From positions 59,218-123,217 of the forward strand of contig VEMX01000021.1 of NCBI GenBank assembly GCA_009711805.1: a DNA stretch of 64,000 bases. Direction: 5' to 3'. How positions within the stretch are numbered: the stretch's first letter is position 1; each line of letters starts with the position of its first letter. The position numbers were made by a program, and so were the translations under genes. This DNA is from Balneolaceae bacterium (lineage in GTDB: Bacteria > Bacteroidota > Rhodothermia > Balneolales > Balneolaceae). Shown here piece after piece: positions 10,401-18,462 of this stretch. The notes under the pieces were generated by a model that was not told where the DNA came from, did not search any database, and saw only the letters and a program-made list of their open reading frames with translations.

Positions 10401-10525
10401 ATCGGATCGTTGGTAAGAAGTTGGAGTACTTTATCAGAGAGCAAAACCCAAAACACGGAAAAGATGAAATAGAAGCCAGCTATGGTAATGGCATCTAATG
10501 CAAAAATTTTAGGTTTCCGAATCAT
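7421..10525 (-). CDS. Membrane-anchored multi-PAS sensor histidine kinase (HisKA_3)
   Basis: 1034 residues. Two N-terminal membrane segments (about 12-36 and 48-68) are followed by about six PAS/PAC units and a HisKA_3 dimerisation box, RMARELHDGLGQYLAAANM, with the phospho-His in RELHD, as in NarX/DesK kinases. The HATPase domain is intact, with an N-box (VQEALSNAVKYA), G1 box (DDNGVGF) and G2 box (GLGLQTIKTR). It forms a two-component pair with the regulator immediately downstream. The many PAS units suggest several intracellular inputs; ligands cannot be read from sequence. Confidence 0.93.
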   Translation of the reverse strand: MIRKPKIFALDAITIAGFYFIFSVFWVLLSDKVLQLLTNDPILLNTLQSVKGIFFVSVTSLLLFMLIKLSNRHINKQKKSLNLALSSASMATWTMHLDTNEVVGSENLYRFFDLDSSSVWDYEHYMQKIHPEDAKRVDQQIEAAIENDTKYNIKYRIIDPEGDYRWIWSRGRILKDKQGNPESLSGILFDITEQKQMEESYKKEQELFEKIFQNIPVIITIHDPELNSFKVNKQFENKLGWSNEEVQHIDIMKACYPDEKIRKQAVEFMNSGSTEWKLLKVTNKEGNKRIQQWTNIILSDDTQIGIGFDITEEKEREKKHERNRLELQTVYDHIPVFINLFNEDGKIYRVNRHFENVVGYTNDDLDSINLLSSIFPDKKERNILKQHMRDSSAEWKDFNVTTRSGEVIYTTWTNVKVTNELTLGIGIDTTDIKEKERALEELTQRYQNAEKLTHIGHWKRNVETNETVVSNGLYRIMEIDKYTEELTFEKLKTIIHPDDLPKFLNGLDEALRTGFINTQYRIIKQKTNTIAYIHEIGVVIYNENQTPVSIEGTVQDITDRVKYEEQLKKHTEFIETTLEELPIGVAVNRTNTGEVTFMNKKFCEIYGWPREVLTDIHAFFESVYPDEDYRTEIRQQIMGDIQRGDPQQMTWNEITITTQDGEEKNVDAKNIPVYDQSIMISTVIDVTEQVKAERRLAESEKKYRELFEQNPLPMWIYNPEDLSFVEVNRAAIEHYGYSREEFKELTLLDIRPPSEREKVKENIRTETRKYSDAEIWKHQKKSGEVIYVRISASAINYYGNNYRLILANDITEQKKAEERVIASFIEGENKERSRMARELHDGLGQYLAAANMNLNAMKDAVEQLNHKKKYQFYSGLNYLRNAIEDTSTISHNLLPRVVEDYGLALACETLVDNYQKNTGIEFTYFQNIDDKKLTKDQQLNLYRIVQEALSNAVKYAEADTINVQIITDDLDLILTIDDNGVGFNKEASDFEPGLGLQTIKTRTGALGGSLDVESKKGEGTFINVVIPMGKKTGV

Positions 10526-10906
10526 AAATGTATCTCTCGTATATATTTACCTACGCTCCTGCAGTACTATTACCTCATTAAACTCTTTTTTTTTATAAAG
10601 CACAAGTATCACCATGTACAAGCGGTTTGTCTATGCGCGAATATTGTGAGCTTATATAGAATAAATACTACAGAAGGGGAGGGGGATTGTGGTGTTTTTT
10701 TAACCCAATATTAATTAAAGTGTTTGGTGATTTCTTTAATTAGCGGCACTCACTATTTAAGAAAAATCCACTTGTCTTAATTAGTAAGTTTCTTATTTAA
10801 GTTTTCAGGTGATTTCTTAATTAAGAGATCGACTATTAATATTTATATGAAAAACTTTAAAGCAGGTACCTACTCGGATCAGGGGTCCTGAGCCTACCTT
10901 TGTTGA
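10526..10906. other. AT-rich intergenic region with operator-like motif
   Basis: No convincing gene. Near the kinase start, GCGTAGGTAAATATA (minus strand, about 10540-10554) resembles the first half of the 28-bp operators at 6130 and 6643. Further upstream, GTGATTTCTT followed by TTAATTA-type sequence occurs twice (about 10728 and 10811). It is probably the promoter region of the kinase operon. Confidence 0.35.
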
Positions 10907-11050
10907 CCGAAAGTGGCAGAAGTATCAATGCCTACTGCATATAAATTGGTTAACTCGTTTGAAGAATTAGAGATATTGAAGGAAGTAACAGGGGCAGAAC
11001 GGAACCGTTTGTATGTATTTAAAGAATACTTAGACTTATTTAGGACATAA
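10907..11050 (+). pseudogene. Fic-family protein, C-terminal remnant
   Basis: The frame from about 10907 to TAA at 11048-11050 encodes the tail typical of Fic AMP-transferase proteins that end in a winged helix: PTAYKLVNSFEELEIL, then KEVTGAERNRLYVF and EYLDLF. An ATG at 10928 gives only 40 residues. The catalytic HPFxxGNGR core and everything before it are absent; a stop codon lies just upstream at 10904-10906. This is the decayed end of a toxin-like or signalling gene, next to tRNA-Arg. Confidence 0.65.
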
Positions 11051-11180
11051 GCGATATTCGCCAGGCGGAACCGGCTATAAAAAACTGGGAATTACACCAC
11101 GGGCTTGTAGTAAAATTCAGAACCTATTGAAAAGGTAATTCAGGTTGTTAGATTAATTATTTACATGCCCCCACAAAAAC

Positions 11181-11211
11181 AAAAAACCCCGCAAGTCGGA
11201 GACTCACGAGG
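11181..11211 (-). terminator. Intrinsic terminator downstream of tRNA-Arg
   Basis: On the minus strand an 11-bp stem (with G-U pairs) forms between 11201-11211 and 11187-11197 around a 3-base loop, followed by TTTTTTG. It lies 11 bp past the tRNA 3' end and fits termination of a single-gene tRNA transcript. Confidence 0.75.
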
Positions 11212-11221
11212 TTGCAACGAG

Positions 11222-11295
11222 TACGCACGGGAGGATTCGAACCCCCAACCTCCTGATCCGTAGTCAGGTGCTCTATCCAGTTGAGCTACGTGCGC
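11222..11295 (-). tRNA. tRNA-Arg (anticodon ACG)
   Basis: The 74-nt sequence folds as a cloverleaf. Acceptor arms GCGCACG and CGTGCGT pair with a G1-U72 wobble. The D arm holds AGCTCAACTGGATAGAGC. The anticodon stem CCTGA/TCAGG encloses loop CTACGGA, giving anticodon ACG, read as ICG for CGN codons. The T loop is GGTTCGAATCC. Discriminator base is A; no CCA is encoded. Confidence 0.95.
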
Positions 11296-11681
11296 ATCAA
11301 ATCGATTCTCAAAAAAAGAATGATCCGTTTTCAAGAGAGCACCAAATATAAGGACTATTATTCCGGTGGGCAATTTAAATTTTAACTCAATCTCTGGGAA
11401 TGGTATCCGGGGTTATTCATGGGTGATCAACCCCTTTGGGGGGGGTCCGGGGCACATCAACAAATCCTGCTCGCATCCCCATCGCAGTCAAAGCATGAGG
11501 AGATGCTTCTCCCTTCGGGAAGGGTATCCTTTCTGTACAGCTTTGTGTAATAATACTTCCCGCTCGTTCACTTTTAACTGTGGCGGCCATGATTTTTGTA
11601 ATAAGCTGTGATATCAATTGATCACAAGCATCCTGTCCATCCCCCCCCCATCACAGTTGAATATAGAAACTCCACCAATCT
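11296..11681. other. Intergenic region, no supported gene
   Basis: The stretch contains homopolymer runs of G (about 11439) and C (about 11641), and short open frames that lack start-site or family support. It separates tRNA-Arg from the VOC gene. Nothing else is recognised. Confidence 0.3.
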
Positions 11682-12077
11682 CTAATCTTCAACCTGTTTT
11701 ATAGACAGTATGTTGCCAGCCGGATCTTTGAACCAGGCAATATCCGGTCCCCGACCTGCCCTGGATCCGCGAAGGATACCTTTTTCATCCTGGGGTAGGT
11801 CTTTGTTATTGTAGTGTTCAAATGTTACTCCCTCCTTTTCCAAAGCAGCAACAGCGGCATCTATATCATCAACCTCGAAATTCAGGACCGTAAAGGTTGC
11901 CGGTTGATGGTCTTTCTTGGCATAAAGGAAAGCAGAAGTGCTCTTACCGAGGTGGAGGCTTAGCCCCATTCCGTCTTTTGATTCTACTTCGATACCAAGA
12001 GTTTGGCTATAGAATTCTTTTGCTTTGTTCAAATCATCTACCGAAAAACTACTGAATGCATTTATAGTATCAATCAT
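11682..12077 (-). CDS. VOC (glyoxalase/bleomycin-resistance fold) family protein
   Basis: 131 residues from the ATG at 12077 (MIDTINAFSSFSVDDLNKAK). An upstream start at 12143 would add 22 residues not typical of the family. The single VOC module has the usual pattern, with FYSQTLGIEVE after the first strand, the central DDIDAAVAALEKEGV helix and the C-terminal DIAWFKDPAGNILSI. Small VOC proteins bind a metal and small hydrophobic ligands, but the substrate cannot be told here. It is first from the left of several VOC and SRPBCC genes on this strand. Confidence 0.82.
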   Translation of the reverse strand: MIDTINAFSSFSVDDLNKAKEFYSQTLGIEVESKDGMGLSLHLGKSTSAFLYAKKDHQPATFTVLNFEVDDIDAAVAALEKEGVTFEHYNNKDLPQDEKGILRGSRAGRGPDIAWFKDPAGNILSIKQVED

Positions 12078-12287
12078 GACGTATTCTTTTTTGGGTGATC
12101 TATGAGCGGGTAAATGTAGCACAGGATGAGTATTCAACAACATATCTTGTTTGGTATTGAATAGAGCCCATCAAAAACTCACTCACTTTTGTTTATGTTT
12201 TTCAATGTTTTCCTGTACCCTGAATTTCACAATCCTGGTAATAAGATCATAAGGTATGGGTTTATTATGGGGAAATTTGATGGTGTT

Positions 12288-12725
12288 CTAACTTTCTGCC
12301 AGTTCCTTCAGCTTCTGTAAAGCATTCGGCCACATTTTATTGAACATCTCTTCGTACTCTTCTTGGATATCCATGTCGACGGTTAGGGTAGTTTTACCAT
12401 CCTTTTCGGTGAAGGTGTAATTTTCATATGCGGGAGCCCACTTTTTTGCTTCCTCGCTCTCGGTATCCTCGACACCATCATAGATGATACCAATATGTTT
12501 AATGGAGATAAATTGATGCGGCCGGTTTTCGGCGATAGTTGATACCATACCCTGGCCGTCAGCGTCAAGGAATAGAATTTTCGCACCTTCTTCCCAACTT
12601 CCCTTAAAATGCGAGCCTTCGGTAAAAGCGGTGGTCCACTGCCGATAGGTTTCGTCTTCAAGCATGGTATTCCAGACTTTGTCTGCCGATACGTTAATTG
12701 TTTTTGAAAAATGTAGTGTTTTCAT
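12288..12725 (-). CDS. SRPBCC (START/AHSA1-like) family protein
   Basis: 145 residues with the polyketide-cyclase/AHSA1 signature: an N-terminal strand (MKTLHFSKTINVSADKVW), the helix-forming WNTMLEDETYRQWTTAFTEG and a C-terminal amphipathic helix (MWPNALQKLKELAE). Such proteins form a hydrophobic ligand cavity; some act as Hsp90 co-chaperones, most are uncharacterised. The start lies 13 bp after the stop of the SRPBCC gene at 12739-13167, indicating one transcript. Confidence 0.85.
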   Translation of the reverse strand: MKTLHFSKTINVSADKVWNTMLEDETYRQWTTAFTEGSHFKGSWEEGAKILFLDADGQGMVSTIAENRPHQFISIKHIGIIYDGVEDTESEEAKKWAPAYENYTFTEKDGKTTLTVDMDIQEEYEEMFNKMWPNALQKLKELAES

Positions 12726-12738
12726 GGTTAGTTGTTAT

Positions 12739-13167
12739 TCATTTTTTAACCTGATATCGAAGGTGTGTGACCCCCGAGGCTTCAATCACCTTTGTTTGTT
12801 CCAGTTCCAGTTCCACCGGGTGGGTACCCAGATCTTTTATGGTTATCTTATGAAACATTTCATCTGGCAAATCCGCTTGTACACCCGCCTCAGCAGGACC
12901 GACAATGTTGCCTTCTTCATCCACCCACTTCAGGGTAAATTCGATCCGTTCTTTCGGAACAATTTTGGTGTAAGTACAGGTGTTACAGAGGGTTCCAAAA
13001 TTCGGTGAGCGCATGCAGACGAATGATGTCCCGCCCTCACGTAAATGCATATCGATAAACCCATTCGGTTCCCACCACTGCCTCACATATTCGGATTCAG
13101 ACCAAGTTCTCCATACCTGATCAACGGCTGCATTGAATTGGCGAGTGAAAACAAGATCATGAGTCAT
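12739..13167 (-). CDS. SRPBCC (AHSA1-like) family protein
   Basis: 142 residues. FTRQFNAAVDQVWRTWSESE and the following QWWEPNGF are the characteristic AHSA1 N-terminal pattern, and IEFTLKWVDEEGN and PVELELEQT are later strands. It is encoded directly upstream of a second SRPBCC gene and downstream of a DinB-family gene, as often seen in these clusters. Ligand unknown. Confidence 0.87.
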   Translation of the reverse strand: MTHDLVFTRQFNAAVDQVWRTWSESEYVRQWWEPNGFIDMHLREGGTSFVCMRSPNFGTLCNTCTYTKIVPKERIEFTLKWVDEEGNIVGPAEAGVQADLPDEMFHKITIKDLGTHPVELELEQTKVIEASGVTHLRYQVKK

Positions 13168-13219
13168 AGTTTGTTGGATTTTGTTGGAAGTTGTATGTAC
13201 CGTATACCATTCTTAAGTA

Positions 13220-13702
13220 TCAGCTGTATTTCATAGGTTCCTTATCGAATCCTCTTCTCAGTATCCCAATCTGGCCTAAATGATAAGCTGTATGATGATT
13301 GATAAACGTCCATACTTCGGCTACAGAATCTCCAATCTGATCGAATGGTTCAGGTGGTTTACTGTTGAGATTTTTAGGGGATAGATCATCAAGCTGCTTA
13401 CGAAGGGGGGGATAAATTGTATTCCACTCCGCTCTAATTTCTTCTATTGTTGGATAAGGAAAGTCATCTTTGGCTTTTGATTGGCCCATTACTGCAAACA
13501 TATCGTGCCATTTAATATCGAGATCGGCACCCGCCAGGATCCCCAAGCCATATTGCGAGTTCAGGATGTGTCCGGCCAGGTATTTTACATGATTCATATT
13601 CTTATGAAGGCGACGATTTGATTCTACATCCGTAAACCCATCCAATACATTGTTATATAATTGCTGATGCAAGTCGAACTGGTATAACAGTGGTTTTTTC
13701 AT
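13220..13702 (-). CDS. DinB-family four-helix protein
   Basis: 160 residues, all-helical. Conserved His residues of the DinB/YfiT metal site appear in KYLAGHILNSQYG and in FINHHTAYHLGQIGILRRG, the hallmark C-terminal HxxYHxGQ pattern. Members include thiol-dependent metalloenzymes; the substrate is unknown. It is transcribed divergently from the GlxA-type regulator gene starting near 13804, with about 100 bp between them holding both promoters. Confidence 0.88.
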   Translation of the reverse strand: MKKPLLYQFDLHQQLYNNVLDGFTDVESNRRLHKNMNHVKYLAGHILNSQYGLGILAGADLDIKWHDMFAVMGQSKAKDDFPYPTIEEIRAEWNTIYPPLRKQLDDLSPKNLNSKPPEPFDQIGDSVAEVWTFINHHTAYHLGQIGILRRGFDKEPMKYS

Positions 13703-13803
13703 ATTCCTTTTCTGGTTTTGTTTATTGACAGTATAATGACTTGATTGACAGGTGTCTATGGGTGATTACGACAAGCTAAGGGGTTGAATGCGACAAAATC
13801 ATT

Positions 13804-14799
13804 ATGTACACTATTCCCATGAAACATATATCTATACTTATACCGTGTGGACATACCAGTGTTGTCAACATTGGAGCTACTCACCAGATATTGAATATGG
13901 TGAATGAAATGCTGGAGAATATGAAAAGACCTCCGGTTTTTGATGTACATCTTGTAGGGCTGGAGAAGGAAGTAAAACAGACGACCGGATTTTTCTCTAT
14001 CAGCCCAGATTGTTTGATGGACGACATCGAAAAGACAGACCTGATTATTATTCCGGCCATTCACGACCCTCTGGATGTTGCCGTAGAGCGAAACCAAACC
14101 TTTATCCCGTGGATTGTCGATCAATATAAAAATGGAACCGAAGTGGCTAGTTTTTGTGTGGGGGCTTTTTTACTGGCTCATACCGGTTTGTTGAAAGGTA
14201 AACAATGTGCTACCCATTGGATGCATGCCAATAACCTCCGAAATTTATTTCCGGAAGTAGAAGTGGTAGATGAAAAAATTATGACGGAGGAAGACGGTAT
14301 CTACACAAGTGGAGGGGCTTATGCCTTTTTAAACCTTTTGCTACATCTGATTGAAAAATATGCCGGGCGGGAATCTGCCGTTATGGCTTCCAAAGCTTTC
14401 TCTATCGATATAGACAGGGACAGCCAGTCGGCCTTTATTATTTTTGAGGGACAAAAAGATCATGGAGATGAACAGGTAAGGCAGGCGCAGGAATATATTG
14501 AAGAGCACTACGAGGAAACCATTCGGGTTGATGACATAGCGGATCGTTTAGCCGTTAGCCGACGCACCCTGGAGCGTAGATTTAAGAAGGCCACATCCAA
14601 CACGGTTACAGAATACATGCAACGGGTAAAGGTTGAAGCTGCCAAAAAAAGCTTGGAAACTACCCGTAAAAACATCAATGAGGTGATGTATGATGTGGGC
14701 TATTCGGATCCGAAATCATTCCGGGACCTCTTCAAACGTATTGCCGGAATGACGCCCCTGGATTATCGCAATAAGTACAATACGGAAGCTTTTGTGTAA
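13804..14799 (+). CDS. GlxA-type AraC-family transcriptional regulator
   Basis: 331 residues from 13804; the ATG at 13819 (MKHISILIPCG) is an equally good start. The N-terminal DJ-1/PfpI-like domain (6-200) has the nucleophile-elbow sequence VASFCVGAFLLAHTGLL. The C-terminal AraC HTH pair (225-325) includes ADRLAVSRRTLERRFKK and the signature VGYSDPKSFRDLFKRIAG. It is the only plus-strand gene in the 11.7-19.8 kb cluster and likely controls its neighbours, including the divergent DinB gene (inference). Confidence 0.93.
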   Translation: MYTIPMKHISILIPCGHTSVVNIGATHQILNMVNEMLENMKRPPVFDVHLVGLEKEVKQTTGFFSISPDCLMDDIEKTDLIIIPAIHDPLDVAVERNQTFIPWIVDQYKNGTEVASFCVGAFLLAHTGLLKGKQCATHWMHANNLRNLFPEVEVVDEKIMTEEDGIYTSGGAYAFLNLLLHLIEKYAGRESAVMASKAFSIDIDRDSQSAFIIFEGQKDHGDEQVRQAQEYIEEHYEETIRVDDIADRLAVSRRTLERRFKKATSNTVTEYMQRVKVEAAKKSLETTRKNINEVMYDVGYSDPKSFRDLFKRIAGMTPLDYRNKYNTEAFV

Positions 14800-15028
14800 G
14801 CCTTCTTCCATAAAACAAATTCATCGGCCAATTCTCAACCTTTTGTAGTTCATATTGTTTTGGCCTTCGCATATTACAATGGCTTGGTTTCCTGCCGCCT
14901 TCATTACTATGTCATGATCATGCCGGCACTTATGTTTTGGTCCAATGCCAGTGGTAATAATAGCGACAAAATATTCCGGGTTAAACCTGTTGCTGGAGAA
15001 ATGATTACAAGAGGTCGCAGAAAGAATT

Positions 15029-15688
15029 CTACACCTTGGGATTATTTTTTTTAACCAGCAGACAAGAGTCATCAACCATCACTTTTGTACCATCCATGGC
15101 GTTCTTTTCCCGGGTCAACGTCTTTTGTTGTACTTCACTAAAACCATGTTTTGATAAGAGCGTCAGCAGTTCACCGGCTTCATATAACGTAAAGTTATGC
15201 TTGGTGAATTCCAGGTGTTCAACGGTATTTCGGGGGCGGAACCCAATGAGGAAATGTGCTCCATCCTTAAGTACACGCCTAATTTCCCGGATATATGGAG
15301 CGGGAGGATCCCAGAAGTACACCACGTTAATAGCCACAACCAGGTCAAAGGTATGGTCTGCAAAAGGAAGGGAGGCAGAGTCGGTGCACTGTATTTCGAC
15401 TTTCCCTTCTTTAATAAGATCAGCGTTATGGGTTCGAGCTTCGTTGCACATGTCCCGGGAGAAGTCAACCCCGGTAATGTGGAGCTCAGCTTCTTGGTCA
15501 AAATACTGGGGGAAATGCCTCCCATTTCCGAAACCGATTTCAAGGAGGTGCTGATCAGCTTCCAGATTGGTTATTTCAAAAGCCAGGTCGTACAGGCTTT
15601 GGTTCGAGTTGTTCAGCATTTCAGCTACTTCGCGGCCAGTATCACCGGTTGGCTTTTTTAGTTGATCTGAGAGTATCCTGGAATCCAT
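15029..15688 (-). CDS. Class I SAM-dependent methyltransferase
   Basis: 219 residues. Motif I (LEIGFGNGRHFPQYF) binds S-adenosylmethionine, the acidic residue after strand 2 is in ITGVDFSRDM, and post-motif regions are FDLVVAINVVYFWDPP and ILKDGAHFLIGF-like sequence. The pattern matches UbiE/Methyltransf_11 small-molecule methyltransferases. The substrate is not predictable. It follows the DUF6940-like gene on the same strand after 42 bp. Confidence 0.9.
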   Translation of the reverse strand: MDSRILSDQLKKPTGDTGREVAEMLNNSNQSLYDLAFEITNLEADQHLLEIGFGNGRHFPQYFDQEAELHITGVDFSRDMCNEARTHNADLIKEGKVEIQCTDSASLPFADHTFDLVVAINVVYFWDPPAPYIREIRRVLKDGAHFLIGFRPRNTVEHLEFTKHNFTLYEAGELLTLLSKHGFSEVQQKTLTREKNAMDGTKVMVDDSCLLVKKNNPKV

Positions 15689-15730
15689 GTTAATGATAAG
15701 ATGTAAGTTAAGAGCCTGAATGTAGGTATA

Positions 15731-16390
15731 TCAGAGGTGTTTGTAAATGTGGGTTTGGTAATATTTGGGGTAAGAATCGATGCGTACGTGTAGCCAAAAC
15801 ACCCCTAAACCCGATGTGCTTAGCCAACGGGGCTTGTCTCCAATATGGAAGGCGGCCTCTTTGCCAACCGTTTTCCAAAAAGCATGTAATTGATCTTGAT
15901 CTGCTTTCCTTACAAAATTACCAATATGTGTATAGATGTTGTGTTCTTGCCTTGGACATGGAGCTATAAGCTGGGCATCCTTACCAAGATTTGGGAAAAC
16001 CACTACATCTTTATGATCTTCGAAATATTGTTCAAAAGTGTTGTGGTCGGGGTGTACGCCGGCCAGGTAGTCACTTTTGACAAGGTTGCATTCATAAACC
16101 TCATTCAATGTTTGTTGAGTCATGGGTTTGTTCTCCCAAAAGAAAGCGTCAAAGCCAGCATTACTTAGAACAGAGTTATAGAATATGCGGAATGCTTTAT
16201 TCCCCTCCAGCAGCTCCAGGAAATGCCGGTTGGTTATTTTTTTATGAGTTGATTCCCCCTCAATAGTAAACTTTATATTCGAAGGCGAAGATTCTTTTTC
16301 CTTAGTATTCCACATAGATGTACTTACTGAATGATTGATAAAGTATTCAGCCAGAACATAAAATATATTCTCTTTGTTGCATAACTTCAT
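15731..16390 (-). CDS. Conserved protein resembling DUF6940
   Basis: 219 residues, no signal peptide or membrane segment. The blocks FFWENKPMT, VVVFPNLGKDAQLIAPCP, WLSTSGLGVFWLHVRID and PKYY match my recollection of the DUF6940 family, which has no known function. It lies between an SRPBCC gene and a methyltransferase on the same strand. Confidence 0.6.
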   Translation of the reverse strand: MKLCNKENIFYVLAEYFINHSVSTSMWNTKEKESSPSNIKFTIEGESTHKKITNRHFLELLEGNKAFRIFYNSVLSNAGFDAFFWENKPMTQQTLNEVYECNLVKSDYLAGVHPDHNTFEQYFEDHKDVVVFPNLGKDAQLIAPCPRQEHNIYTHIGNFVRKADQDQLHAFWKTVGKEAAFHIGDKPRWLSTSGLGVFWLHVRIDSYPKYYQTHIYKHL

Positions 16391-16417
16391 GGCATACGTC
16401 AGGCAGGAAACTTGTTA

Positions 16418-16975
16418 TTAAGCGGAACTTAGAATCCGGGTGTACTCTTTTTCCATAGCTGTGTGTGCACTCCAAAACCCTTTAGGTGCTTTTTGGTTTA
16501 GATGATCAACAAGTATTCCCAGGTGGGTATGCCATCCGGCACCAACACTGCTAAGGATATCCGGGTCATCTCCGAGTTTCTGATGGGTTAGCGTCAGGAG
16601 TACTTTATTGTCCTTTTCAGGAGTGAGTTCGAACGTTACAATGGAATCATCTCCGGCTTCTCCAGCCCAGGTGTACTTTAACAGCTTTGGAGGGTCCCAC
16701 TCAAGAACTGTGCCCGCAAAGTAAGTGCCATCTTTCATTACCTTATATTTTTCAGGGACGGGATCGTCTTCTTCTGATAAGTCTTTGTGTTTGAAATATT
16801 GCTCTGCTTTTCCACCTTCCCGGGTTTCAACATCCCCGGCGGCCAACCACTTTGCTTTCAGTTCAGATTTAGTGAGGTAATCCCATACCCGCTCTATAGG
16901 ACCTGGAAGCAATCGTTTAAATTGAATAGTGCCAGCTTCTGTGAAGACGCCATGTTTTTTGTTTAAGTCGTGCAT
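16418..16975 (-). CDS. SRPBCC (AHSA1-like) family protein
   Basis: 185 residues. FKRLLPGPIERVWDYLTKSE followed by KAKWLAAGDVE is the AHSA1 N-terminal signature. The region LEWDPPKLLKYTW and the C-terminal AGWHTHLGILVDHL helix complete the fold. It is longer than its neighbours by a C-terminal extension. It follows a VOC gene by 15 bp in the same direction. Confidence 0.88.
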   Translation of the reverse strand: MHDLNKKHGVFTEAGTIQFKRLLPGPIERVWDYLTKSELKAKWLAAGDVETREGGKAEQYFKHKDLSEEDDPVPEKYKVMKDGTYFAGTVLEWDPPKLLKYTWAGEAGDDSIVTFELTPEKDNKVLLTLTHQKLGDDPDILSSVGAGWHTHLGILVDHLNQKAPKGFWSAHTAMEKEYTRILSSA

Positions 16976-16990
16976 AATCGATGATTGATG

Positions 16991-17368
16991 TTATTGTTGA
17001 ACAAGTTGAATCCAATTCCCGCAGGAATCATCAAAAATAGCTTCGTATCCCCATTCTGTTTTAGTGGGTTCTTTTCTAAAAACTACCGCGGATTGTTTCA
17101 GGCGTTTATGTTCTTTTTGGAGATCATCTGCAGAAAGTACGATGGCGGGGAGGCCGGCATCATAGAGTTTCGTCATGTATTCCTTTGCAATAGGATTGTC
17201 ACTTGGTTCCAGAAGAAGTGTGGTTCCGTTTTCTTCCTCAGGAGAAACCACAATTGCCAAATTTGCCTTTGGCATATACATCTGTTCTTTGAATCCTATT
17301 GTCTCAGTATAAAATTTAAACGCTTCTATTGGATCGTTAACATAAATACTGGTGAGTTGAATTTTCAT
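16991..17368 (-). CDS. VOC family protein
   Basis: 125 residues from the ATG at 17368 (MKIQLTSIYVNDPIEAFKFY). Extending to 17539 would run through the REP-like palindrome at 17395-17437 and add 57 implausible residues. One VOC module is seen: FYTETIGFKEQ, a central helix and the terminal YEAIFDDSCGNWIQL. The neighbours on both sides are SRPBCC genes. Substrate unknown. Confidence 0.82.
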   Translation of the reverse strand: MKIQLTSIYVNDPIEAFKFYTETIGFKEQMYMPKANLAIVVSPEEENGTTLLLEPSDNPIAKEYMTKLYDAGLPAIVLSADDLQKEHKRLKQSAVVFRKEPTKTEWGYEAIFDDSCGNWIQLVQQ

Positions 17369-17394
17369 GATTTTTAGTTTGAAGTTTGGGTAGA

Positions 17395-17437
17395 CCTCCA
17401 GGGTTTTTCGCAAAGCGATCCCTTTGCTTCCTGGAGG
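17395..17437. repeat. REP-like palindrome between SRPBCC and VOC genes
   Basis: Outer arms CCTCCAGG (17395-17402) and CCTGGAGG (17430-17437) enclose a nested GCAAAG/CTTTGC dyad. It resembles the CCTCCAAGG palindrome family found at 19428, 42099, 47925 and 55920, and is intergenic. Confidence 0.55.
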
Positions 17438-17460
17438 GCTTAGAGGTTTTCTAAAAATTT

Positions 17461-17901
17461 TTAGTTTGACAACAAAACATTCAACTTGTCCATCAGGTAT
17501 GTCCAGCTTTCCTTGGTACGGTCGGCATATTCGGCCCACTTTAGATCCATCTCATGCACAAGCGTCAACCGGCAACCGTTTTTCGTTGATTCAATCTTAA
17601 TAGTCACTACACTTTCATCACCGGCTTCCACATCTACACCCCATGTAAAGACCAGTCGGTTTGGCCGCTGAATTTCCCGGTAAGTTCCCATATGATCGAT
17701 TTTCTGGCCATCCCGCTCCACCACATAAGAGAAGTGTCCGCCTTCTTCAGGATTATTTTCCAGTTTGACGATTTTTTCATCATGAACATCCGGACCGAAC
17801 ATCCATCGGTTCAGCCAGTCTGGATTAAGCCAGGCATCGAAGACTTTTTCGGGGGCGGCTTTGAATTTCTTTTTAATGATAACTTTGATTGGTTCACTCA
17901 T
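17461..17901 (-). CDS. SRPBCC (AHSA1-like) family protein
   Basis: 146 residues. KKKFKAAPEKVFDAWLNPDW and RWMFGPD form the N-terminal signature. RLVFTWGVDVEAGDESVVTI and GCRLTLVHE are central strands, and ESWTYLMDKLNVLL is the final helix. The gene start overlaps the end of the DUF4199 gene by 8 bp, indicating co-transcription and coupled translation. Confidence 0.9.
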   Translation of the reverse strand: MSEPIKVIIKKKFKAAPEKVFDAWLNPDWLNRWMFGPDVHDEKIVKLENNPEEGGHFSYVVERDGQKIDHMGTYREIQRPNRLVFTWGVDVEAGDESVVTIKIESTKNGCRLTLVHEMDLKWAEYADRTKESWTYLMDKLNVLLSN

Positions 17902-18451
17902 TTTCTTCCGATGAATTCTTAGTCTCGGTTGTGGTTTTAGGTTTTTTCTTCAGGATCAGGGAGCTGACAAAGGCAACCACCAGTCCAATGGGCAGCACTT
18001 CCATATACGTAATTAAACTTACCATAAGAGGGCCTTGATACATGTCACTGAATTGGTCCATTTGCTCAGATTGGGTAGCCAGTTCAGCTTTTGTGGCCCC
18101 TTCGCGTGTGGCCTCAAGCATTACGTGTTCAATGTATTTGTCTAAGAAATCGGGCACATATAAGTAATAGTAAAACAACCAGAAAACCACATAAATAGTG
18201 GCCGCAAGCAAGGCAATCAATGTCCCGGTTTTGAATGCTTTTCCCAGTGATATGAACCCGTTCAATTCCTTGTTTCGGTAATTTCTAACCCCAAAGAAGA
18301 CCAAAGAAAACACTCCAAATAAGAAAATGTATCCCAAGACGTCATTACTCTGGAAGTCTGGCTTGTTGTAAATTAGGTGCACCATATACATGATATGGAT
18401 TACAAGGATAGCTCCAATAATTGATCCGAATATCAGTACGTTTCGTTTCAT
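17894..18451 (-). CDS. DUF4199-like integral membrane protein
   Basis: 185 residues with four predicted membrane segments (about 6-27, 38-57, 70-96, 143-167). The pattern, including NGFISLGKAFKTGTLIALLA, matches DUF4199 proteins of Bacteroidota-like bacteria. No function is known. The charged C-terminus faces one side. It overlaps the downstream SRPBCC gene. Confidence 0.75.
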   Translation of the reverse strand: MKRNVLIFGSIIGAILVIHIMYMVHLIYNKPDFQSNDVLGYIFLFGVFSLVFFGVRNYRNKELNGFISLGKAFKTGTLIALLAATIYVVFWLFYYYLYVPDFLDKYIEHVMLEATREGATKAELATQSEQMDQFSDMYQGPLMVSLITYMEVLPIGLVVAFVSSLILKKKPKTTTETKNSSEENE

Positions 18452-18462
18452 GAGATTACTTT

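Noticed and set aside
11417..11617. Minus-strand open frame of 66 codons near tRNA-Arg
   Set aside because: Low-complexity ends, no ribosome binding site, no family match.
14821..15075. Minus-strand open frame of 84 codons between the GlxA regulator and methyltransferase genes
   Set aside because: It overlaps the methyltransferase end and matches no family I recognise. It could be a decayed fragment but cannot be supported.
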